From Oscillospiraceae bacterium (lineage in GTDB: Bacteria > Bacillota > Clostridia > Oscillospirales > Oscillospiraceae): DNA of 48,262 nt. Positions 16,544 to 24,000 of this stretch are shown piece by piece. The notes under the pieces are model-generated. The model was not told the origin of the DNA and did not search any database. It saw only the letters and a program-made list of their open reading frames with translations. The stretch spans positions 1 to 48,262 of the forward strand of contig SVLL01000007.1 in assembly GCA_015067935.1 (NCBI GenBank), in the 5' to 3' direction. The position numbers and the translations under genes are program-made. Within the stretch, counting starts at the first letter, position 1. Each line of letters opens with the position of its first letter.

Positions 16544-16562
16544 TGACACTCACCAAATGTCA
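16544..16562. promoter_or_regulatory. Candidate XRE operator O2
   Basis: A second TGACA-N9-TGTCA palindrome, 53 bp centre to centre from O1, about five helical turns, and just downstream of the predicted start of the rightward transcript. Confidence 0.6.
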
Positions 16563-16589
16563 GTCATAAAATAATATGCGGAGTGAATT

Positions 16590-16916
16590 ATGATTATCGA
16601 CATCACTGGAACTATTTTGATTCCCGGAAACATGGGCAGGAATTGTCCCGGAAACGGAGAACGCCCCGGAATAGAATGTTGTTGTAACGAATGTGATTAT
16701 ATGCTTTGCTGCCTTGAGGATCACGATCCGTCCGACTGCATGCAATGTCGGGATCGAAAATGCCCCCATGCTCAACATCAACACAAATCGAATAAACTTA
16801 AAAAACCAAAACTCCCCTCTTTTTCTGTCCGTCGCTGTATTGCATTTGTCACCTCATTACTGTATAATAGACACATCCACAAAAACAGAAAGGATGATCT
16901 TTATGTTACAGATTAA
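16590..16916 (+). CDS. Small cysteine-rich protein
   Basis: A 108-aa protein beginning MIIDITGTILIPGNMGRNCPGNG. Ten cysteines fall in the first ~60 residues (ECCCNEC, LCC, SDCMQCRDRKCPH), then a His/Lys-rich stretch (HAQHQHKSNKLKKPK). This suggests a metal-binding or metal-cluster protein. It has a strong promoter, GGAGTG before the ATG, and sits opposite an XRE regulator with paired operators. Its last codons overlap the start of the next gene by 14 bp, and the basic C-terminus crosses that gene's promoter, so the true C-terminus could be shorter in relatives. No family name is known to me. Confidence 0.75.
   Translation: MIIDITGTILIPGNMGRNCPGNGERPGIECCCNECDYMLCCLEDHDPSDCMQCRDRKCPHAQHQHKSNKLKKPKLPSFSVRRCIAFVTSLLYNRHIHKNRKDDLYVTD
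16840..16868 (+). promoter_or_regulatory. Promoter of the M3 peptidase lipoprotein
   Basis: TTGCAT (16840-16845), 17 bp, TATAAT (16863-16868), lying inside the end of the Cys-rich gene. Confidence 0.65.
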
Positions 16917-18600
16917 ACGCAGCAAATTTTTGAGTATGGCCATTGCCATTTTGCTGGTCTTCTCTATGCTGCTCTCTGCCTGCAACCTGCTCCCTGCTTC
17001 CCCTGACGGCCCTTCGTCCAGCACCCCGTCTTCCCCCTCTTCCCCTTCCACGCCCTCCACGCCTTCCGTTGTGGACAAAACCAAAATCGAGCTGAAGCCT
17101 GCCGAGTTGGTCTATGAAATGACCGATGAGGATGTAACCAAATTCTATGACCTGCTGAAATCCTGCAAAGATGCCGCCTTGGGCGGTCAGGACGGTGATG
17201 CCGTAATGGCTCTTTCCGATCAGGTGGACGATCAGTATGAATATATGTATGCCCAGCAGTCCATCGCAACCGTGCTGTACTACTGCAACCTGAACGACAC
17301 CGAGGCCAGCGACCTTTATCTGGAATGTACCGACACCCTCACAGAAGCCTATGATGCCTATATGGAAATGGCCAAGGCACTGTATGATGCCGAATTCCCT
17401 GCCAAGGAGCGTTTCTTTGCGGATTGGAGCGAGCAGGACATTGCTATGCTCCTTGCCTACACCCCCGAGGTGGTGGCACTGCAGCAGCGCAATTCCGAGA
17501 TTGAGGTTGCCTATCAGGATCTGCAGGACGATCCCGATATGTACACCAAAATGGTGCCCCTCTACATCGAAATGGTACAGAACAACAACCGCATTGCCCA
17601 AATCTACGGCTACGAAAACTATTACACTTATGCCTATGAGCTGGTGTACGGTCGGGACTATGGATCTGACGAGATCAATACGATGCGCACCCTGACCTCT
17701 ACTTACCTGCCCGAGGCTGCGACCAATGCAATGAACAAATTCACCGAAACCTATGGCAAATTGGGTCCCACATCTCAGATGAAGCTTGAGGGATTCCTGT
17801 TTGAGTCCTACAAAAACAGCTATACCGACGAAATAGAGGATTATTTCAAGACCCTGCCCCAGCAGGCCCGGCTGGATATGCTGGATATGTTCGACGGCAA
17901 TATCATTATTACCGATGACGAAAATGCGCAGGAAGGTGCCTTTACCACTGCTATCGGTGAGGACCGTCACCTCTGCTTCTTTGGCCCCGGCTACAGCAAC
18001 CCTATGACCATCATCCATGAGGTTGGTCACTACTATGGTGCCAATCACACCGAACTGGCCGACCTGCCTTTGGATCTGGCTGAGACCCAATCTCAGGGCA
18101 ACGAGTGGCTGTTCATGAGCTTTATGGAAGAGAAGATGACCCCTAAGTTCTACGAGGCCACAGTCAGCTACAAGACCTACAACGACCTTGTGACCATTCT
18201 GCTGTGCGTGATTATCGATGAATTTGAGGAGCGGGTTTACACCCACCCCGATATCGCCAGCCTGACCTGCGACGATTTGGACGCCCTGATGGAAGATGTT
18301 TGTAAGAGCTACGGCGGCATCGCCTTCCTGAATGGCATTGCCACCGATGTGCAGAGCTACTGGCGTATGGTGGTTGTGGAGCAGCCGGTGTATTACATCA
18401 GCTACGGCGTGTCTGCCATCGCCGCAATGAACATCTTCACAGTAGCAGAGGAAGATTATCAGAAGGGCGTGGATGTATACTGCAGCCTGATCGAGAATGT
18501 CGTACTGGACGACGGCTTCCTTGGCAACATCAGCAAGGCCGGCCTTGACGGTCCCTTTGATGAGGATGTCTACAAGAAGTTTGCCGAAATGATGAAGTAA
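16903..18600 (+). CDS. M3-type (PepF/oligopeptidase-like) metallopeptidase lipoprotein
   Basis: A 565-aa surface lipoprotein. The signal peptide ends in the lipobox LLSAC with Cys27 as lipidation site; a Ser/Pro/Thr-rich linker (about 31-55) follows. The catalytic zinc motif is HEVGH at 372-376, and Glu401 in SQGNEW lies 29 residues after the first histidine, exactly the M3 spacing (H, H, E ligands). The helical N-terminal half and the C-terminal region (YWRMVVVEQPVYYISYGVSAIAA) are M3/PepF-like, with the tyrosine-rich end that lines the cleft in the family. Most PepF proteins are cytoplasmic, so the lipoprotein form is notable. ATG 16903 lies behind AAAGG. Confidence 0.9.
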   Translation: MLQIKRSKFLSMAIAILLVFSMLLSACNLLPASPDGPSSSTPSSPSSPSTPSTPSVVDKTKIELKPAELVYEMTDEDVTKFYDLLKSCKDAALGGQDGDAVMALSDQVDDQYEYMYAQQSIATVLYYCNLNDTEASDLYLECTDTLTEAYDAYMEMAKALYDAEFPAKERFFADWSEQDIAMLLAYTPEVVALQQRNSEIEVAYQDLQDDPDMYTKMVPLYIEMVQNNNRIAQIYGYENYYTYAYELVYGRDYGSDEINTMRTLTSTYLPEAATNAMNKFTETYGKLGPTSQMKLEGFLFESYKNSYTDEIEDYFKTLPQQARLDMLDMFDGNIIITDDENAQEGAFTTAIGEDRHLCFFGPGYSNPMTIIHEVGHYYGANHTELADLPLDLAETQSQGNEWLFMSFMEEKMTPKFYEATVSYKTYNDLVTILLCVIIDEFEERVYTHPDIASLTCDDLDALMEDVCKSYGGIAFLNGIATDVQSYWRMVVVEQPVYYISYGVSAIAAMNIFTVAEEDYQKGVDVYCSLIENVVLDDGFLGNISKAGLDGPFDEDVYKKFAEMMK

Positions 18601-18604
18601 CAGC

Positions 18605-18634
18605 AAACCGCCAGCCCAGCCGGGCTGGCGGTTT
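18605..18634 (+). terminator. Terminator of the M3 lipoprotein gene
   Basis: AAACCGCCAGCCC (18605-18617), loop AGCC, GGGCTGGCGGTTT (18622-18634), then TATCC. Confidence 0.85.
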
Positions 18635-18657
18635 TATCCGCGTTCAGGGCAGAAAAA

Positions 18658-18729
18658 CCCTCGCCGCCCTTTCGAGTCCTATATCTGGAATACCATATCA
18701 AATAAAAACACCACCCGAATGGGTGGTGT
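18658..18729. repeat. 72-bp direct repeat, copy 1
   Basis: Identical to 18905-18976 except for one base. It includes a 15-bp stretch, TTCGAGTCCTATATC, matching the T-arm of the neighbouring tRNA-Val but in the opposite orientation, a CCA-like end, and a perfect ACACCACCC/GGGTGGTGT hairpin. Confidence 0.85.
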
Positions 18730-18804
18730 CCTCATTCTCGCGCTGCTCACAATGGGGTTCCCGCCCACTAAGGATTGCATCATATATGGATACTCGCACT
18801 TGAA

Positions 18805-18849
18805 ATAGAAGAAAGCCACCATCCCTACCGGATGCCGTCTTTCTTCTAT
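18805..18849. repeat. Hairpin between the repeat copies
   Basis: ATAGAAGAAAG (18805-18815) pairs with CTTTCTTCTAT (18839-18849), and CATCC with GGATG inside. No coding frame in the region has a plausible start or family. Confidence 0.5.
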
Positions 18850-18867
18850 GGACTCTTCCACGGGCTA

Positions 18868-18892
18868 AAAAGTGTCCACCGGACACTTTTTT
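18868..18892. terminator. Terminator-like hairpin
   Basis: AAAAGTGTCC (18868-18877), loop ACC, GGACACTTTT (18881-18890) plus TT; it has the form of an intrinsic terminator in both directions, with no assigned gene. Confidence 0.5.
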
Positions 18893-18904
18893 ACGATGGC
18901 TTTG

Positions 18905-18976
18905 CCCTCGCCGCCCTTTCGAGTCCTATATCTGGAATACCATACCAAATAAAAACACCACCCGAATGGGTGGTGT
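18905..18976. repeat. 72-bp direct repeat, copy 2
   Basis: Second copy, 247 bp after the first. Its hairpin end doubles as the terminator of tRNA-Val. Confidence 0.85.
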
Positions 18977-18980
18977 TTTT
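18951..18980 (-). terminator. Terminator of tRNA-Val
   Basis: A perfect 13-bp stem (18951-18963 with 18968-18980), loop of four, A/T runs on both sides, four bases after the tRNA CCA end. Confidence 0.8.
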
Positions 18981-18983
18981 ATT

Positions 18984-19060
18984 TGGTGGACGATATAGGA
19001 CTCGAACCTATGACCTTCCGCACGTCAAGCGGATGCTCTAGCCAGCTGAGCTAATCGTCC
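18984..19060 (-). tRNA. tRNA-Val(GAC)
   Basis: Minus-strand cloverleaf of 77 nt with encoded CCA. Acceptor GGACGAT pairs with ATCGTCC; D-arm GCTCAGCTGGCTAGAGC; anticodon stem TCCGC/GCGGA with loop TTGACGT, so anticodon GAC; variable loop AGGTC; T-arm ATAGG-TTCGAGT-CCTAT; discriminator A, then CCA at 18984-18986. Confidence 0.95.
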
Positions 19061-19146
19061 AAGCACAAGAGGCATTATAATGCACAGGCGCAGTTTTGTC
19101 AAGCCTTTTTTGCAAAAAAGTGCATATATTTTCCTTCGAAACAGAA

Positions 19147-19174
19147 CGAGGATCCCACAGCTGCAGGATCCTCG
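19147..19174. terminator. Terminator of the surface-protein operon end
   Basis: CGAGGATCC (19147-19155) pairs with GGATCCTCG (19166-19174). On the minus strand, TTCTGTTT follows; on the + strand, CATTTTTCTT. It lies 12 bp after the stop codon of the leucine-rich-repeat protein. Confidence 0.7.
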
Positions 19175-19185
19175 CATTTTTCTTC

Positions 19186-20958
19186 TTATTCTTCGTCCTC
19201 GTCGTCATAATCGGGCGGGATATAGCCGTTTTTCAGCTTGCGGTTCCACATCAGCTTCACCACAACACCCACCACCACGATCAGCGCGACCATACCGCCA
19301 ACAAGAATCCATGTCAGCTGATTGAAGCTCACGCCCAAGGATGAAATGGGGGGCGACACCAGATGGGGCACATTCTCCACGAAGTCCATGGGCACATACA
19401 CACCGGGTTGGGGATTCGGCACGATTACATTGCTCATATCGTCCAGTGCTGTGGGAACATTGATGCCGATCAGGTACTCCACCTCCGGATTGACCTGTTC
19501 CAGATAAAACTGGGCATTCCGCTTGTTATCAATAACCACCTTGTGAGAAAGCTTGTAGCTTCCCTCCTCTTCTGTGAAGATGGATGCCACGCTCCGGGGC
19601 TGCTCCAGCGGCAAGGCCAGCTTTACTTTGAAATCAATATTTCCGTGGAAGGTCAAGCCGTAAGCCGTTCCGGTACCGATCGCCTTTTTTTGGCTCTCGG
19701 ACAGCTCGGTCAACGGACGCAGAGTATAGGACAGATTGTAGGATTCCTGAAGCTTGCCTGCGGACAGATTCTCACCGTTAATGTGCCAGGTTGCGCCCTG
19801 TGCGGTATGCAGGACAATGTTAATATCCTTTTTCTCAAAACGGGCCAGATCCTCACCGGACACGCTGCTCTGAGAATCCAAATACACATTCACCTGTACA
19901 TTTTGCAAATTAGGGCTGCCGATCAGCGCACCGGTCACCTGCTCATCCACATCCTTCCAGCCCTCCTGATTACCCAGAAGAGCATCCATTGTGATGGTGA
20001 TGCCGTTGTTTTGGGTGACCTTTTCAGTCTCAATCACCGCATTCTGACCGCCGAAGAAAGTCTCCTGTGTGGTAACAGAAGTGCCGTTTTCTGTGGTAGT
20101 GGTGGAAGTGGTTGTAGAAGTGTGGTTCTGATCAATAATGTTCTGCTCGGGCAGGAAGTGATCCAAGCTCGGAACAGAGGTCTGGATCTGCTGCATAACA
20201 GAATCCGCTTCCGCACCGCTGCCGCCGTAGTTGGCCTTTGTCAGGCTATCGCAGTTTTCAAAGGCGGAGACGCCAACCTCTTTAATACTGGCAGACAGAG
20301 AAACGCTCTGCAGCTCGTAGCAACCGTAGAAGGTCCAGTAAGGCAACTCGCCGATGTTGGCGAGGATCGTTGCCGTACGCAGACTCTTGCAATAGGCAAA
20401 GGCCTTCTGCTCCAGCACGCTGACGGAGGCCGGAATCACCACGCTCAACAGACTTTCACAGCGGTAAAACGCCATATTGCGAATCGTTTGCAGACTGCCC
20501 GGCAAGGTAACCGCCTTCAGGCTGCGGCAACGCTCAAATGCACTGCGGCCGATTTCCCGCAGGTTGTTGCTCAGGTGGATACGCTGCATTGCGCTGCAGT
20601 CATAGAAGGCAAAGCTGCCGATGGTCTGCACAGAGTCTGCAACCGTTGCGGCAGTTGCATTTTCCAGCTTCATAAAGGCGAAATCGCCCACATGGGTGAT
20701 GCCGTTGCCGATCTCAATAGACAGGATGTTTTCTGCATAGCCATACCAAGGAGGCAGACGGTTTTCCGAGTAATTGGGCATCGGACCGGTGCCGGAAATT
20801 TTCAGATGACCGCCCTGCAGCGTCCACGAGATTCCGTCGTTACAATTGCCGGAAAAATCTGCCGCTGCAACGCACAATGCGGAGGACAGCACCAACAGCA
20901 GTGCCAATACTGCGGTCATCAGTTTGGAGATATTCAATTTGCGATTACTGTGACCCAT
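19186..20958 (-). CDS. BspA-like leucine-rich-repeat surface protein, membrane-anchored
   Basis: A 590-aa protein starting at ATG 20958 behind AGGAGG. The signal peptide (about residues 10-35, LMTAVLALLLVLSSALCVAAA) is followed by a BspA-type N-terminal motif (GISWTLQGGHLKISGTGPMPNY). About eight leucine-rich repeats of the LRR_5/Treponema type follow (repeated IGSFAFYDCSAM.., IGRSAFERCRSL, IRNMAFYRCESL, LEQKAFAYCKSL). A Thr-rich linker, a beta-rich C-terminal half, one transmembrane helix (about 550-575) and an acidic cytoplasmic tail (PPDYDDEDEE) complete it. It is the last gene of the SipW-type block and probably an adhesin or wall-exposed anchor. Confidence 0.9.
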   Translation of the reverse strand: MGHSNRKLNISKLMTAVLALLLVLSSALCVAAADFSGNCNDGISWTLQGGHLKISGTGPMPNYSENRLPPWYGYAENILSIEIGNGITHVGDFAFMKLENATAATVADSVQTIGSFAFYDCSAMQRIHLSNNLREIGRSAFERCRSLKAVTLPGSLQTIRNMAFYRCESLLSVVIPASVSVLEQKAFAYCKSLRTATILANIGELPYWTFYGCYELQSVSLSASIKEVGVSAFENCDSLTKANYGGSGAEADSVMQQIQTSVPSLDHFLPEQNIIDQNHTSTTTSTTTTENGTSVTTQETFFGGQNAVIETEKVTQNNGITITMDALLGNQEGWKDVDEQVTGALIGSPNLQNVQVNVYLDSQSSVSGEDLARFEKKDINIVLHTAQGATWHINGENLSAGKLQESYNLSYTLRPLTELSESQKKAIGTGTAYGLTFHGNIDFKVKLALPLEQPRSVASIFTEEEGSYKLSHKVVIDNKRNAQFYLEQVNPEVEYLIGINVPTALDDMSNVIVPNPQPGVYVPMDFVENVPHLVSPPISSLGVSFNQLTWILVGGMVALIVVVGVVVKLMWNRKLKNGYIPPDYDDEDEE

Positions 20959-20990
20959 ATTCGGTCCTCCTGAGGTTATGTTTTTCGGTT

Positions 20991-21013
20991 GGGGCGGATG
21001 TGACATCCGCCCC
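20991..21013 (-). terminator. Intercistronic hairpin before the LRR gene
   Basis: GGGGCGGATG (20991-21000), loop TGA, CATCCGCCCC (21004-21013): a perfect 10-bp GC-rich stem without a U-tract on the minus strand. It may protect or separate the transcripts rather than end them. Confidence 0.45.
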
Positions 21014-21030
21014 ATTCATGAAACAGTTTA

Positions 21031-24000
21031 TTAAGCGGATGCTGCCAGATTGTTAATGGTGATGGTGTTCTTCATTGTGAAGGTAAAGGTCAGATCACCA
21101 TAGGTCATCTTCAGCACATTACCGGTAATTGTACCGGCAGGTGTCACAGATGTGTAGCTGCCGTAGTCATAATTACCCACATACCGGGATGCGATGTTGT
21201 TGCCGGAACTCCAAATGAAGTCAGAGCCGCCGCCGCCACGGCTGGTGGTATCATACAGCGTTGCTGCAGCGTTGCCCTTCTTAAAGGTCATTGTCGCTCC
21301 GGATGCCGCACCCATATTGTCCAGCTTCAGCTGCACATAGGGATACTGGGTCATAGAAGTACCCTTCCAGCCGGAGGGACTCATATTGGCATAAACGGTA
21401 CAGCTCAATTTGTCCGCAGCAAGTGTGGAAGTCACAGTTGTAGACTTCCAGGAGTTACCCAGCAGGCTAAAGCTGTAGTAAACAGACGGGTGGCTGCCCT
21501 GAGGTGCGATCGAATGGATCGTAACATTCGGCAGCTGCGTCCAGTTGACAACAACAACGCTTTCCAGCGGAATCATATTGAGATAGTTGAAGGTGCCGGG
21601 CTTGGTTGTGCCCATACGGTAGCTGTAGGTGTAATCGTATGCATTATTCTCCGCATCGATGGTCACCGTCCAGGTGGGGTTATAGGTGCCGGGCATCTGG
21701 AAATTCATAGATGCGATGCCTGCCTTGTGGGCAGCCTCATCGTACACACTCTCGAAGGTGTAGGTGGGCATTGTGCCGCCGGACTTCAAAGTGTAATCAT
21801 AAGGCACGCTGTCCAGATCCAGCTCGTACTTGAAGCTGAATACAACATCCGCAGTAATGCCGGCCTCACGCAGAATCTGCTCCAGAGGCAGCTGCTCACC
21901 ATAGCGGTTGCCCAGCACTTCCACATACATACCGGAAACGGTATGGGACGACATAAATGTACCGCCATAGCTTTGAGCAGGCGCATTACCGGACACCTTA
22001 ATGGTGGCATCGGTAATGAAGCAGGTACCGATATCGTCATCCAGAACCGTCTGGCTCAGGTCGAGCCAGGTGGTGGGATCATCAACCTGTCCGGTGTAGA
22101 ATGTGCCGTCATAGAACACATTCTTCAGCTTCAGGCTTGTGATCTTCCAGTAGCCGTCGCTGGGCAGCTGCACGGCAAAGGTGGTAATGTTGTTTGCATC
22201 TGTTTCCCCTGCTGTTACAGCCAGAGGTGCTGCGGTATCACCGTTGCCATTGATCAGGGTGATATCCATAGATGCTGCTGCGGCATTCTTCAGCTTGACA
22301 TACACCACCCGCTCCTCAGGATTCAGGTTCAGATCATAAACCAGCGGTGCATATGCAGCCTGCGGCACATATTCCATAGGTGCGGGCTGAATTGCCGTGA
22401 TGTTGGGTGCGCTGACTGCAGAGTAGATGGTGTACTCTCTGTTCTGTCCTGCCTCCTTAAAGGTAACACTGGAGAAGGAGAACACGCCGTTGCTCTCAAG
22501 GGTGAACTTGCCGTAGTAGTAACCGGCATTCTTATCCGCATCCAGCACATCGGTATCCAACTGGTTGGAAATACCGCCGGCACTGTAAATCAGCTCTACA
22601 TCCTTCAGATTGCTCAGGATGTTGCCCTGGTCATCGGTGATGATACAGCGCACCTCAATGAACAGAGGCTCGGAAGCATCGGTGATCAGGCTCATATTGC
22701 CGTCCGCATCACGAACCAAACCCAAACCTGTCTCATTGGGGTCACCGGCAATGCCATTGCCGTAGTGCAGCAGGTTCAGATATTCTTCCGTCCGCTGCTC
22801 GTAATCAGCCTTAACTGCTTCCTTCTCCTCAGAGGTTCCGGCAGCATCGATAGCCTGCTGCATCTCCTCCTGCAGGTCGTAGTAGCCCTGATCCACAGGC
22901 TGACCCAGAACAACGGTGGTCTGCAGATTCAGCTTCAGGGAGAGCTTTTTGTACAGACTCTCATTCAGGGGGGTATAGACACCATCGACGATGACATAAG
23001 TCATTTCGTAATTGCCGCCCACGGTGAAGTTGGCGGTACCGGTGTAGTTCACACCGCCGTCGGTGGTGAAATCAACGGTAACATTCTTGCCGTTATCACC
23101 CAGGAAGATGCCCTGCACCTTGGAAATGGTGCCCTCGCTGGAGTTCAGCACCAGTCTGACCTCTTGCTTATAGGTGGGATCCGCTGTCATAATAGACTGC
23201 GTGGTGCCGTCACCGCCCCAGTTTGTACACAGCACACTACTGATGCTCTTACCGGGTATCTTGATAGTCAGCATCTGATCACCGGGCAGCAGAATATCCA
23301 CGCCATCGATCTCAATGCTTCGCAGGCGGAAATCGCCCGGACCGCTGAAGGGCACCCTTGCCTTCCAGAGGCGGGTCACCGGGTCAAAGGTCATGGTAAA
23401 CCGCGGCTGCCGATTGCCCTGACTTGCGTTGATGTAAGACACAAACTGGCCGCGAACGGAGGAAGGCTCAGTACCGGCAATGGCCAGCTCGATATCCCAC
23501 TCGCAGTTGTTCTCATCGAAGAATTCCATAGAGTCATCCAGTTTTGCAGGTGTGCCGGTTTTCTTGTTGATCAGGTTTGCGGTGATGGAGTAGTGCTCAG
23601 CCAGCAGATCGCCATCCTTCAGGGGGCTGTTTTCCATCTTGTTCAGGCCGAACTGGATATTCAGCTGACCGTTGATGGAGCCTGCGGAAAGAACATCGCT
23701 GTTGGACAGGTTTGTACCATCCAGATAGATAATAGCGGTGATTCGCATGGCCTCATTCTGGACCATAGGCGTGATGTAGTAGGACTCAGTGATATCATTG
23801 CCCTCCTGATCCTTACCGATCACAATGGAATCCTTCTGCAGACGCATCTTCAGGGGCAGGATCACACGGCCTGCATCCTCGACCATACTGTCCACATCCA
23901 TATCTGCATAGCCAAGCAAGTTGCCCTGCTCGTCAATAAATGCCACATGCATAGCTGCCAGCAGATTCTTACACTGCTCCTGATCCTCGGGGGTCTCAGG

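Noticed and set aside
18679..19041. Short frames in the tRNA-Val region, e.g. one ending RTRTYDLPHVKRML
   Set aside because: They read through the antisense of the tRNA and its repeats, have no ribosome binding site, and are a known kind of false protein prediction.
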